Assembly (NCBI GenBank): GCA_964390005.1
Contig: CAYMGM010000008.1
Span: forward strand, 12,544 to 76,543
DNA: 64,000 nucleotides
Direction of reading: 5' to 3'
From: CAYMGM01 sp964390005
GTDB taxonomy: Bacteria > Pseudomonadota > Alphaproteobacteria > UBA9219
The position numbers and the translations under genes were made by a program. The notes below the pieces were generated by a model that saw only the letters and a list, made by a program, of their open reading frames with translations, was not told the DNA's origin and ran no database searches. Each line of letters starts with the position of its first letter. The first letter of the stretch is position 1. Of this stretch, positions 43,764-52,536 are shown piece by piece.

Positions 43764-45104
43764 TTACGCAATCAAAGCGCCAAGGCCATTCATCAAATCG
43801 ACAAAACCGGGGAAGCTGGTCGCGATGACGCTGCCGTCGTCCACGGCTATGGGCTGATCTGTCGCCATCCCCAGAACCAAAAAGCTCATGGCGATGCGAT
43901 GATCTAAGGCGGTCGCAATCGTGGCCCCGCCAACAGGCGGCTTGCCTTTGCCATGCACGATTAGATCGTCGCCTTCGATCTCAATATCTGCGCCTGCCGC
44001 TTTCAAGCCTTCCGCGACCAACGTTAAACGATCGCTTTCCTTGACCCGCAGCTCAGACAGCCCGCGAAAACGCGATGTTCCTTCGGCACAGGCTGCGGCC
44101 ATCGCCAGAATGGGATATTCGTCAATTTGACTGGGCGCGCGCAAAGCAGGAACGTCCGCGCCTTTCAGCGCACTGCCGCGCACCAAAAGATCGGCAACGG
44201 GCTCGCCCCCCTCTTCGCGCGGATTGAGTAGCGTGATATCGGCCCCCATTTCGCGCAACGTCTCGATAATTCCCGCGCGGCGCGGATTTGTGCCAACCCC
44301 CGTCAACGTGACCTCGGAACCGGGGCGGATCAAAGCCGCCACAGCCGGAAAAGCCGCCGAGCTGATATCCGCCGGAACGAAAACATCCGCCCCCTTCATC
44401 TTGGGGTTTCCCTGCACGGAAATAGCCTCAGCGCCGCCTTCCGCCTCTTCGATCGTCAGCGTCGCGCCGAAATGACGCAGCATCCGCTCGGTATGATCGC
44501 GCGTGGGCACGCTTTCAATGACCGTGGTCACGCCATCGGCGCTAAGCCCCGCCAAAAGAACCGCCGATTTGACCTGCGCCGACGCCACTGGCAACCGATA
44601 GGTCAACGGCACAGGCGCCATCGCCCCATGCATGGCCAGCGGCAAACGACCGCCATCGCGGCTCATAAACTGCGTGCCCATTTGCTGTAAAGGCGTTATG
44701 ACGCGCGCCATAGGGCGCTTACGCAGCGAAGCGTCGCCCGTCATCAAAGTGGTAAAAGGACGCGCCCCCAAAAGCCCGATCAAAAGCCGGGCCGAGGTCC
44801 CGCTGTTCCCCATATTCAACACATCCGCAGGCTCACGCATGGCCTGCAACCCGATCCCATTGATCGTCCAAACGCCGCCCTCTTCGTTAATTTCTGCGCC
44901 CAAGGCCCGCAAAGCGGCCACGGTGCAAAGCACGTCTTCACCCTGAAGTAAGCCATGAACGACCGTCCGGCCTTCGGCCAAACCGCCAAACATGATTGAG
45001 CGGTGCGAGATACTTTTATCCCCCGGGGGCCGCAGGCGCCCAGATAAAGGGCCGGAAAGGCTGGAAACGAGGGGGACAGGGTGGGGAGCGTCTGCATGTG
45101 TCAT
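43764..45104 (-). CDS. aroA: 3-phosphoshikimate 1-carboxyvinyltransferase (EPSP synthase)
   Basis: Shikimate pathway step joining PEP and shikimate-3-phosphate. The 446-residue protein has GRLRPPGDKSISHRSIMFGG, MGNSGTSARLLIGLL and LRVKESDRLTLVAEGL. The alanine after the NSGTSAR segment and the general pattern resemble the class II (alphaproteobacterial, CP4-like) enzymes, but class assignment needs an alignment. The start at 45104 (MTHADA) gives the normal length; the longer frame to 45206 overlaps the divergent gene's upstream region. Convergent with nadQ, four bases apart. Confidence 0.94.
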   Translation of the reverse strand: MTHADAPHPVPLVSSLSGPLSGRLRPPGDKSISHRSIMFGGLAEGRTVVHGLLQGEDVLCTVAALRALGAEINEEGGVWTINGIGLQAMREPADVLNMGNSGTSARLLIGLLGARPFTTLMTGDASLRKRPMARVITPLQQMGTQFMSRDGGRLPLAMHGAMAPVPLTYRLPVASAQVKSAVLLAGLSADGVTTVIESVPTRDHTERMLRHFGATLTIEEAEGGAEAISVQGNPKMKGADVFVPADISSAAFPAVAALIRPGSEVTLTGVGTNPRRAGIIETLREMGADITLLNPREEGGEPVADLLVRGSALKGADVPALRAPSQIDEYPILAMAAACAEGTSRFRGLSELRVKESDRLTLVAEGLKAAGADIEIEGDDLIVHGKGKPPVGGATIATALDHRIAMSFLVLGMATDQPIAVDDGSVIATSFPGFVDLMNGLGALIA

Positions 45105-45283
45105 GGACCAGCTATAGCAGCCGCCCGCGCTGTCGCCAAGCCCCAAGAGCCAGACATTTCGATAAGATATTTGACAAGCCCCACAAATCATGGCAGAGGA
45201 CAACACCCCCGATTGAAAGGGGGAGAAAACAAGCCCTTGGTGGTCCCAAACAGTCTAAAGCCCGGCACGGCAGGAGGCAAAAA

Positions 45284-45613
45284 GTGGTCAAAGCGGAATG
45301 GGGTTCAAAGCATATTTGCACGCATTGCGGCGCACGTTATTACGACATGAAGAAACACCCGCCCGTTTGCCCAAGCTGCGGGACGGTTTATGATCCAGAT
45401 GCCCTGACGAAATCCCGTCGGAGCCGTTCCAGCAACACAGAAGAAAAAGCCAAAAAGCCGGTACCTGAGACCGATTTGATGGAAGATCTTCCCATCATTG
45501 ACAGCGATGACAGCGATGACGCCGTGATTGAAGACGCTGATGAATTGGGCGAAGACGATATGGACGTTGAGGATGTCGTTCCGATTGAGGACGAAAACGA
45601 ATCCCGTTCTTAA
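45284..45613 (+). CDS. TIGR02300/FYDLN-acid family protein
   Basis: A 109-residue protein with an N-terminal zinc-ribbon-like part (WGSKHICTHCGARYYDMKKH, then CPSCGTVYDPDAL), a short Ser/Arg/Lys linker and a highly acidic tail (about residues 60-105). This is the FYDLN-acid family of alphaproteobacteria, with YYDM in place of FYDL. The function is unknown. The start is a GTG with AGGAGG seven bases upstream; upstream residues in the frame are not conserved in type. It is divergent from aroA and ends at a hairpin. Confidence 0.9.
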   Translation: MVKAEWGSKHICTHCGARYYDMKKHPPVCPSCGTVYDPDALTKSRRSRSSNTEEKAKKPVPETDLMEDLPIIDSDDSDDAVIEDADELGEDDMDVEDVVPIEDENESRS

Positions 45614-45632
45614 TTCCTCAAAACAATCACCG

Positions 45633-45668
45633 AAAAACCCTGATACGCCAAAGCGTTGCAGGGTTTTT
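45633..45668 (+). terminator. Rho-independent terminator
   Basis: AAAAACCCTG / CAGGGTTTTT stem with an inner ACGC/GCGT helix, followed by CTTTAT, 20 bases past the FYDLN-acid gene stop. Confidence 0.8.
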
Positions 45669-45756
45669 CTTTATCTCAAAACGCGAAATTAGTTTCAAAA
45701 CTTCATGCTAAGATCTTTTCATTGTTAATAATTTGAATGCACCGAAATTACCTATC

Positions 45757-46323
45757 ATGCCCACGCCACTTTCAGAGACGCTTCAGAACGCGATCATCAG
45801 TCGAAATTTGAATGCCATCAGTCAAATCCTGCCGCGTTTGTCTTATGCTTATTGTTCAAGCCGCCCCCATCGTCAAACGCGCTTGATCGACGAAAACTAC
45901 ATGTTAGCCTTGGCCCTTTTAATTCGGGCGGACACGCAGCGCTTTATCCAACAGGGGCTCGATCTGACCCGACAGATTATTTACGATGGCGTCGCGCGGC
46001 CAAAGACCGATTCACAGCCTCTTTTTGCAACAAACCGCCTTCTCCATGGCGACCGGGCCGATTTAATCAGTCTTTTCGTCACGCAATGGCTGCCCCTTCA
46101 TTCTGAGCGTTCCGTTCAAAAATCTGAGTGCGAGCGCCTTTTGGAAATCTTTGGGGACCAAGCGGCCTATAAAATCGCCATGGACGACACCAAAGCCGCG
46201 CTGGCAAAACTGGACGTGGCCGAGACGGCTACACCTAAAAAAGGCATGCGCAAAAGCCGCCCTGCACATGTTTTGCAAATTGATTTCCGCCGCCGACGCC
46301 AAACGCCGCGGCAAGGATCATAA
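45757..46323 (+). CDS. Protein of unknown function, first gene of a pair
   Basis: A 188-residue helical protein without signal peptide or TM helix and without a family I recognise. Its C-terminal 30 residues are strongly basic (KKGMRKSRPAHVLQ, then DFRRRRQTPRQGS), which could bind nucleic acid. The ATG at 45757 is used; a TTG at 45733 would add eight residues, and neither has a good Shine-Dalgarno. It ends five bases before the start of the helical-repeat protein, so the two form an operon and may act together. Confidence 0.65.
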   Translation: MPTPLSETLQNAIISRNLNAISQILPRLSYAYCSSRPHRQTRLIDENYMLALALLIRADTQRFIQQGLDLTRQIIYDGVARPKTDSQPLFATNRLLHGDRADLISLFVTQWLPLHSERSVQKSECERLLEIFGDQAAYKIAMDDTKAALAKLDVAETATPKKGMRKSRPAHVLQIDFRRRRQTPRQGS

Positions 46324-46327
46324 AACC

Positions 46328-47455
46328 ATGAAACCGCGTACACCGCTTCCATCTTTCTGGCACATCCTTCCGCATTTTGCGGACTGTAACATCGTGACCG
46401 ATTTTGAACGCGAAGCCTCTCGCTTTCCTGAAGACGTCTATTTCTCTTCGCAAGAACTTGCACGTTTTGCGTTGGTTCTTGGCCGTTATCAAACCGTTTT
46501 TCGCGACCGCCGAAACCCTAATCCGGCCACGGTTCTTTGGGCGCGAGCACGAAGCAACTGGTTTTATCAATTACGCGAGACATCCGGCTTTTTGCCTCCC
46601 CGTCGCCTATGCGAAACCATTGAAGCTTTAACGGATTTAGAAACGCCATTTAAAAACCAAGACGTTCTCGGTTTTTTGGCAAAAGCCCAAAAATCTTTGC
46701 CCGATTTTGCGCCGCGCGATTACTCCAACCTTTTCAATCTGATCGTACGTAAATCCTTCTTTTTGCCCGAAGGCTTTATGACAACACTCTGTCAGGAAAG
46801 CTCAAAAAACTTCGATCTATTCGACGCGCAAGATCTTTCAAACACGCTTTTTGCGCGCTTGCGGCTTAACTTGCCTCTCGACGACAATGAAGGGGGGAAG
46901 GCTCAGAACCGCGCCGTTGAAATCATGCCCTTGATGAGCCCGTGGGAAAGTTCGGAGACGTTCTTCGCTTTAGCCTCTCTCTATCAAAAGATCGAGCCAT
47001 CCTTTGCCCAAGCGGCCCATACGCATCTCGTCAATAATCGCTTGCAATATAAAACGCGCGATCTCGCTTTTTTCTTTTACGCCGCTGCCCGCGCCCGTCC
47101 CCGCGTCGCACAAGATTTTATACGCGACATAACAGCGATAACCGAAAAAAATATGGATCGCTTCGATGGCAAGGATATCGATTATCTTTATGGCGCGCTG
47201 CCGCACCTTAAGCACAAGCCAAAAGATGCTTTCATGGACAAACTTTACGGGCGGACCCAAGAGCTTCGGTTCGAAATGTCGCCCGACGAGCTCACACAGC
47301 TTTTCCGCACGATTCATTCTAATAAGCTAACGATGCCCGAGACCATAGTCTCTGCCCTGTGCGAAGCTGTCGATTACAGGCAAAAAAAGCTGGGCTCCGC
47401 GCGCCTGCGGCTTATTCGAGGCTATCTGCCTCAACAGACTATCGCACAGCTTTAA
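46328..47455 (+). CDS. Helical-repeat protein resembling FASTK/octotricopeptide-type proteins
   Basis: A 375-residue cytoplasmic protein made of repeated helical pairs of about 35-40 residues. Each unit begins with a motif like F-x-x-(R/Q/K)-D-(L/Y)-S/A-x-L-F: FAPRDYSNLFNL, FDAQDLSNTLFAR, YKTRDLAFFFYAA, FDGKDIDYLYGAL and MSPDELTQLFRTI. This resembles the OPR/FASTK repeats of organellar RNA-binding proteins, which are rare in bacteria. The assignment is by pattern only. No RAP domain is evident at the C-terminus. AAGGAT lies about 13 bases upstream of the ATG. The last four bases overlap the convergent rpoH end. Confidence 0.7.
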   Translation: MKPRTPLPSFWHILPHFADCNIVTDFEREASRFPEDVYFSSQELARFALVLGRYQTVFRDRRNPNPATVLWARARSNWFYQLRETSGFLPPRRLCETIEALTDLETPFKNQDVLGFLAKAQKSLPDFAPRDYSNLFNLIVRKSFFLPEGFMTTLCQESSKNFDLFDAQDLSNTLFARLRLNLPLDDNEGGKAQNRAVEIMPLMSPWESSETFFALASLYQKIEPSFAQAAHTHLVNNRLQYKTRDLAFFFYAAARARPRVAQDFIRDITAITEKNMDRFDGKDIDYLYGALPHLKHKPKDAFMDKLYGRTQELRFEMSPDELTQLFRTIHSNKLTMPETIVSALCEAVDYRQKKLGSARLRLIRGYLPQQTIAQL

Positions 47456-48396
47456 CCAACGATCTGCTCTGCCTCAGATACAACTTCTTCTGGGGGTGGT
47501 AACAGGCCTGTGACAACGGCCTCTTTCTTGATATTGGCTTGAAGTTTTTGAAAGGCGCGCGCTTCGATTTGACGGACGCGCTCACGGCTGACGCCATATT
47601 TCTGAGACAGATCTTCTAGCGTCTGCGGCGGCTCGGCCAAACGGCGCGCCACGATAATCTCACGCTCTCTGTCACCTAAGCCCGCTATCGCCTTGGTCAG
47701 CAGCTTTTGACGCATGGCAGCCTCTTGGGCCTCACCCAACCGCTTTTCTTGGTTGGGGCCTTCGTCGGCCAGCCAGTCTTGCCATTGGCCGTCTTCTTCA
47801 TCGCCCGCGCGGCGCGGCGCATTCAACGATTGATCGCCGCCAATCAAACGGCGGTTCATCGAAATCACATCCTGTTCCGAAACAACCAGATCGTGCGCGA
47901 TTTTCTTGACTTGCTCGGGCGTCAGATCGCCATCATCCAACGCATGCAGATCGCGCTTCATCCGGCTGAGATTAAAGAACAGTTTTTTCTGCGACGCCGT
48001 CGTTCCCATTTTGACAAGCGACCACGAATGCAAAATATATTCGGTAATCGCCGCCCGGATCCACCACATGGCGTACGTGGCCAGACGATACCCCTTATCA
48101 GGATCGTAACGTTTAACCGCCTGCATCATGCCGATATTGCCTTCGGCGATCAGGTCCGACACCGGCAAGCCATAGCCGCGGTACCCCAGCGCAATCTTCG
48201 CCACAAGGCGCAAATGGCTGGTGACCAATTTATGCGCGGCATCCAAATCGCCATGCGCGCGCCACGCCTTGGCCAGCATGAACTCTTCGTCCGCGGGCAA
48301 AAGCGGAAAGCGGCGAATCTCTTGCAAATAGATTTGCAGATTGCCGTCGCTGCGCAAGGCGGGAAGTTGGTGAGACGAAGATGACGTTATGTTCAA
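47452..48396 (-). CDS. rpoH: RNA polymerase sigma-32 factor
   Basis: Heat-shock sigma factor of 314 residues. Region 2 contains LVTSHLRLVAKIALGYRGYGLP and DLIAEGNIGMMQAVKRYDPDKG, followed by YRLATYAMWWIRAAITEYIL, and the RpoH-specific QKKLFFNLSR box follows. Region 4 has LGDREREIIVARRL and YGVSRERVRQIEARAF. The open frame extends to 48480 with 28 unlikely residues; a TTG at 48396 preceded by AAGGAAGAAGG gives the expected length and is preferred, though the start is uncertain. It carries a 20-residue acidic tail after region 4. Confidence 0.93.
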   Translation of the reverse strand: MNITSSSSHQLPALRSDGNLQIYLQEIRRFPLLPADEEFMLAKAWRAHGDLDAAHKLVTSHLRLVAKIALGYRGYGLPVSDLIAEGNIGMMQAVKRYDPDKGYRLATYAMWWIRAAITEYILHSWSLVKMGTTASQKKLFFNLSRMKRDLHALDDGDLTPEQVKKIAHDLVVSEQDVISMNRRLIGGDQSLNAPRRAGDEEDGQWQDWLADEGPNQEKRLGEAQEAAMRQKLLTKAIAGLGDREREIIVARRLAEPPQTLEDLSQKYGVSRERVRQIEARAFQKLQANIKKEAVVTGLLPPPEEVVSEAEQIVG

Positions 48397-48510
48397 GACC
48401 CTTCTTCCTTTCAAAGGTGAACCACTATCATACCTTGTCAGCATGAGGACACAAAAGGACTTTCTGATGGCAAAAAGCACGCCCTCAGAAAAATGCCGCC
48501 TTACATATAG

Positions 48511-49494
48511 TTAGCCTGTTTTACTTTTCAACTGCTTGAGCAGATTTTTCATATCCGGCGGCAGCGGCGCGGTAAAATGCGCCTTTTTTCCCGTGCGCGG
48601 ATGAATAAAAGCAATCTCGCCCGCATGCAAAGCCTGACGCGGAAAGGCCTCTAAAAGAGCTACAGCTCCCTTTTCGGCAGCCCCGCCCAGACCGTGCCGC
48701 TGGCGCGTGCCATACAGGGGATCGCCTACCACAGGGTGGCGAATATGCGCCATATGAACGCGGATTTGGTGGGTTCGCCCCGTCGCCAGTTTGCACGAAA
48801 CAAGGCTAGCAAGCGTGCCAAAGGCTTGTTCTAAATGGAAATAAGTCAGCGCTTCTTTACCGCCATGCGTTACGACGGCCATTTTTTGACGCGCGCGGGG
48901 GTGGCGGCCTATCGCGCCTTCGACCTCACCGCTCATCGGCGGCAGCCCCCACACCAAAGCCTGGTAAACGCGCGACAAGGATCGGTCGGCAAATTGCGCC
49001 GTTAACTTTTGGTGTGCCAAATCGTTTTTCGCAACGACCAAAAGCCCGCTGGTGTCTTTATCCAGCCGATGAACAATGCCGGGCCGCGCCACGCCGCCAA
49101 TACCGCTAAGCCCGCCCTTGCAATGGGCCAGCAGCGCATTAACCAAAGTCCCGTCCCAATTTCCGGCGGCGGGATGAACGACTTGCCCCGGCGCTTTGTT
49201 CACAACCAACAAATCATCGTCTTCAAAAACGATATCCAGCGGGATTTCTTCGGCCATCGGCGTTGCAGGTACCGGCGCAGGCACGCTGATCCGGCATAAC
49301 GCGCCGCCCAAAACCTTCGTTTTGGGCTCGCTGACCGCCTGATCGCCGACAAAAACAGCGCCGCCCAAGATCAATTGTTGCAGCCGCGCGCGCGAAAGCC
49401 CCGAATCCGCAGGCACCAGCGCCGCCAAAGCCTTGTCCAGCCGTTCCCCCGCATGCGCGGGCGGGATCTCTATCTCGAAAACGTCGTTTGTCAC
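48511..49494 (-). CDS. rluD: Ribosomal large-subunit pseudouridine synthase, RluA/RluD family
   Basis: A 327-residue protein with an N-terminal S4 RNA-binding domain (GERLDKALAALVP, LSRARLQQLILGGAVFVG) and the pseudouridine synthase domain with the catalytic aspartate in GIVHRLDKDTSGLLVVAK. It probably makes 23S rRNA pseudouridines in helix 69 (positions 1911/1915/1917 in E. coli numbering). RluD and RluC are hard to separate by eye, and the symbol is the likelier one. The order rluD-rpoH is common in alphaproteobacteria. Confidence 0.88.
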   Translation of the reverse strand: MTNDVFEIEIPPAHAGERLDKALAALVPADSGLSRARLQQLILGGAVFVGDQAVSEPKTKVLGGALCRISVPAPVPATPMAEEIPLDIVFEDDDLLVVNKAPGQVVHPAAGNWDGTLVNALLAHCKGGLSGIGGVARPGIVHRLDKDTSGLLVVAKNDLAHQKLTAQFADRSLSRVYQALVWGLPPMSGEVEGAIGRHPRARQKMAVVTHGGKEALTYFHLEQAFGTLASLVSCKLATGRTHQIRVHMAHIRHPVVGDPLYGTRQRHGLGGAAEKGAVALLEAFPRQALHAGEIAFIHPRTGKKAHFTAPLPPDMKNLLKQLKSKTG

Positions 49495-49660
49495 GGAAAA
49501 CCCTTTTTCGTCTCAATCGGCGCATCATGACACAGAGCCCCGCCCGCCGCAAAGCCTCTCCTTTCCTTGCAAAAACCCGAATGCCGTCTTGAAGAGACGA
49601 CTAAAAGACAATATCCTTGCGCTCCTTGAACTGTTTTTGACCAAGCAAAGAGAGAGAAAA

Positions 49661-51148
49661 ATGTCCGAAGTCGAATTGCCATCCATGGATGAAGAACGTG
49701 CCCGTCGTCTGGCTCGTTTACAGAAAGTCACCGAACTTTATGGCAACCCCTTTTTCCAAACCAAGTTTGACCGTACGCACACCGCCGCGACGCTGAAGGA
49801 ACAGTTCAAGGATCTGCAAAACGGCGAAAAGACAGACAAGCGCGTGAAGGTCGCGGGGCGCATTATGTCGATCCGCAACAACGGCATGTTTATCGACTTG
49901 CTCGATGCGTCGGATAAAATCCAGATCTTCCACCACATTAAAGAAGCCGCGCCCGAGACGCTTGAAAAGCTTTCGCTGCTTGATATGGGCGATATTCTTG
50001 GCGTTGACGGCATCGTCCGCCGCACGCCGCGCGGCGAGATTACGGTCGATGCGGAAGAAATTACCATTCTCTCGAAAGCGATTGAGCCGCCGCCTGAAAA
50101 ATATCACGGCCTGAAAGACGTCGAAATGCGCTTTCGCCACCGCGAACAGGATCTGGTCGCAACGCCCAAAACCCGCGAAACCCTGCGCGCGCGCTACAAA
50201 ATGATCGCGACCGTGCGCCAGTTCTTATACGACAAAGACTTTATCGAAGTCGAAACGCCCATGCTGCACAGCATCGCGGGCGGCGCGATTGCCAAGCCGT
50301 TTGTGACGCATCACAACGCGCTGAACATTCCGCTTTTCCTGCGCATCGCGCCCGAACTTCATTTAAAGCGTCTGGCCATCGGCGGCGTGTCGGAAAAGCT
50401 TTTCGAAATCAACCGCTGCTTCCGCAACGAAGGCATCAGCCCGCGCCATAACCCCGAGTTCACGACGCTTGAGCTGTATCAGTGCTATGTCGATTTTCAA
50501 ACGATGATCGAGATCACCGAAGCCATCATCCACCATGTGTGTCTCTCGCTACACGGCACGGCCAAAATCACCTATAACGGCAAGGAAATCGACTTCACCC
50601 CGCCATGGCGTCGCGCCAGCATGACGGGCCTGATCAAGGAACATACGGGCCTTGATCTGGATGCGATCCAAGATCCTGTCGCCGCGACTGAAGCGGTCCG
50701 CGGTTTGGGCATCAAGATCGAAGGTGGCCTGAGCTGGGGGCAAATTGTCGAGTTTATTTTCGGCGAAAAGGTCGAAGAGCATCTGATCCAGCCGACGCAC
50801 GTGATCGACTTGCCGAAAGAAATATCGCCGCTGTCGAAAGCGTGGCCGGACCGTCCCAACGTCGCGCAACGGTTCGAAACCTATATCAACGGCTGGGAAA
50901 TCGCCAATGCCTTTAGCGAGCTGAACGACCCCCGCGAACAGCGCGCGCGCTTTTTAGAACAGGCCGAGCAAAAGCGCGGCCCGGACGAGCCTCCGCATCC
51001 GATCGACGACGATTTCATCAAAGCGCTGGCGTTCGGCATGCCGCCGATGGGCGGAATGGGCATGGGGCTTGACCGCCTGGCCATGCTGATGACCGACAGC
51101 CAAACGATCCGCGAAGTCATTGCCTTCCCGACGATGCGACCGGCTTAA
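49661..51148 (+). CDS. lysS: Lysyl-tRNA synthetase, class II
   Basis: Charges tRNA-Lys. The 495-residue protein has an N-terminal OB-fold anticodon-binding domain (VKVAGRIMSIRNNGMFIDL) and the class II core: motif 1 region FIEVETPMLHSIAGGA, motif 2 FEINRCFRNEGISPRHNPEF, and motif 3 GMGMGLDRLAMLMT. The frame extends back to 49433, but GAGAGAG before the ATG at 49661 and the family length favour the shorter form. Many alphaproteobacteria use the unrelated class I LysRS, so a class II enzyme is noteworthy here. Confidence 0.96.
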   Translation: MSEVELPSMDEERARRLARLQKVTELYGNPFFQTKFDRTHTAATLKEQFKDLQNGEKTDKRVKVAGRIMSIRNNGMFIDLLDASDKIQIFHHIKEAAPETLEKLSLLDMGDILGVDGIVRRTPRGEITVDAEEITILSKAIEPPPEKYHGLKDVEMRFRHREQDLVATPKTRETLRARYKMIATVRQFLYDKDFIEVETPMLHSIAGGAIAKPFVTHHNALNIPLFLRIAPELHLKRLAIGGVSEKLFEINRCFRNEGISPRHNPEFTTLELYQCYVDFQTMIEITEAIIHHVCLSLHGTAKITYNGKEIDFTPPWRRASMTGLIKEHTGLDLDAIQDPVAATEAVRGLGIKIEGGLSWGQIVEFIFGEKVEEHLIQPTHVIDLPKEISPLSKAWPDRPNVAQRFETYINGWEIANAFSELNDPREQRARFLEQAEQKRGPDEPPHPIDDDFIKALAFGMPPMGGMGMGLDRLAMLMTDSQTIREVIAFPTMRPA

Positions 51149-51161
51149 GACGAGAAGGCTG

Positions 51162-51317
51162 TCTTTCAAAAAACCCCTCTCCAAAAGTGTCATCCCGGAC
51201 TTGATCCGGGATCCAGGGGGCCTTGCAAATCGGCGCATCATCAGAAAATGAAAGAACCGCTTCAAAAGGAGAAGTCCTCTGGATCCCCGCCTGCGCGGGG
51301 ATGACACTTTTTTAGAT
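51162..51317. repeat. Intergenic repeat copy 1 of a 254-bp tandem duplication
   Basis: A 156-base segment beginning TCTTTCAAAAAA and ending TTTTTAGAT, nearly identical to 51416-51571. Its ends are inverted relative to each other: GTCATCCCGGACTTGATCC on the left and CTGGATCCCC..GGGGATGAC on the right. This is the common dispersed palindrome type of alphaproteobacterial intergenic regions. Confidence 0.85.
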
Positions 51318-51405
51318 TTTCTTGCGCACGCCTCCCCCCGTAGAAAGGTGGCATGATAGGTGTCTTTCTCCTCCACAGGCTCGACACGCCTGTGACGCGA
51401 TGCTA
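51318..51405 (-). pseudogene. Decayed copy of the xerC 3' end
   Basis: Read on the minus strand, this segment encodes RRVEPVEEKDTYHA, matching TRVEPGQLKDTYRA at the end of the intact xerC at 51580. TAGGTGTCTTT is placed exactly 254 bases from its counterpart in xerC, the same offset as the two repeat copies. It is the remnant of a tandem duplication, not a gene. Confidence 0.75.
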
Positions 51406-51415
51406 AAAAATAGCT

Positions 51416-51571
51416 TCTTTCAAAAAAGCCTCTCCCCAAAGCGTCATCCCGGACTTGGTCCGGGATCCAGGGGGCCTGTCAAGTCGGCGCATCATCAGAA
51501 TATGAAAGCACCGCTTCAAAAGGAGAAGTCCGCTGGATCCCCGCCTGCGCGGGGATGACACCCTTTTAGAT
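51416..51571. repeat. Intergenic repeat copy 2 of a 254-bp tandem duplication
   Basis: Second copy of the 156-base palindromic repeat, offset by 254 bases from the first, ending eight bases before the xerC stop codon. Its hairpin may serve as a terminator for xerC. Confidence 0.85.
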
Positions 51572-51579
51572 CCTTTTGC

Positions 51580-52536
51580 TTATCCCCGCGCACGCGGATG
51601 GGCGGCGCGGTAGGTGTCTTTTAATTGCCCCGGCTCGACGCGCGTATAAAGCTGTGTCGTCGAAAGCGAGGCATGGCCTAGCAATTCTTGAAGCGTGCGT
51701 AAATCCGCCCCTGCATGCAACAGATGCGTCGCAAAACTGTGGCGCAGCGCATGCGGCGTCACATTGTCGGGCAAGCCCAAATCGCGGCGCACGCGGCGCA
51801 AACTGCGCTCGGCCACCGCGGGGTTCAGCGGCCCGCCGCGCGCGCCGATAAAAAGCGCGGGCCCGGCAAAAGGAACCGCCGCCACATAAGCCGCCACGCT
51901 GTCGCGCACAATGGGAAGAAGCGGCACGGTGCGTTGTTTATTGCCTTTGCCCGTCACCGCAATACGTTCATGGCCCACAATATCCGCCCGCTGAAGCGAC
52001 AAAGCTTCCCCCAGACGCAAGCCCGCGCCGTAAAGAAGCGTAAAGAGCGCCTGATCGCGCAAGCCAACCCAAGCCTCGTCCGGCTCGGCGCTAGCCATAT
52101 CGACAATCTGCACGGCATCGCTTTCGCTGACAGGCCGCGGCAAACGGCGCGGGGTCTTCGGCGTTTTCAAAAGGTCGATGGCATTGTTGTGTAAAAGGCC
52201 TGTCCGGTCCATCCAGCGAAAGAAATTGCGCACGCCAGCAACCGCCCGCGCGCGCGAAGCCGCCGACAGCGACCGCGCGGCATCATGCGCCAGCCAAGCG
52301 CGAAAATCGGTCAGCGTCAGGCCAGACAAAACGGCCAAAGACGCCGCCCCGCCACGATAGGAAGCTAGAAATTTCAGAAGATCCGCCAGATCCAAGCGAT
52401 AAGATTCAACCGTTTTAAGCGAAGCGCGCCGTTCTTTCCGCAGCCAGTCGGTCCAACGGGCCATCGCATCCAGCGTATCGGACGCGGCGGGTAAAAGGTC
52501 GAAAGGCGTCAGATCTGAAGCCACTTGCGGAAACAT
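51580..52536 (-). CDS. xerC: Tyrosine recombinase XerC
   Basis: Chromosome-dimer resolution at dif with XerD. The 318-residue protein has the N-terminal SAM-like core-binding domain (WTDWLRKERRASLKTVESY) and a catalytic domain with all expected residues: R in YGAGLRLGEAL, K in TGKGNKQRTVPL, HxxR in TPHALRHSFATH, H in LLGHASLSTTQ and Y in LYTRVEP. The frame runs to 52758, but the ATG at 52536 gives family length and overlaps the DUF484 end by 28 bases. Linkage to DUF484 is the classical XerC context. Its last codons are duplicated downstream. Confidence 0.92.
   Translation of the reverse strand: MFPQVASDLTPFDLLPAASDTLDAMARWTDWLRKERRASLKTVESYRLDLADLLKFLASYRGGAASLAVLSGLTLTDFRAWLAHDAARSLSAASRARAVAGVRNFFRWMDRTGLLHNNAIDLLKTPKTPRRLPRPVSESDAVQIVDMASAEPDEAWVGLRDQALFTLLYGAGLRLGEALSLQRADIVGHERIAVTGKGNKQRTVPLLPIVRDSVAAYVAAVPFAGPALFIGARGGPLNPAVAERSLRRVRRDLGLPDNVTPHALRHSFATHLLHAGADLRTLQELLGHASLSTTQLYTRVEPGQLKDTYRAAHPRARG

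Noticed and set aside
50954..51439. Minus-strand frame of 161 codons overlapping lysS and the first repeat
   Set aside because: Not a gene. Its only meaningful part is the decayed XerC tail (RRVEPVEEKDTYHA), recorded as a pseudogene fragment.
51162..51571. Possible CRISPR or tandem-repeat array
   Set aside because: Only two long copies with an internal palindrome, no short regular repeats with unique spacers, and no cas genes.
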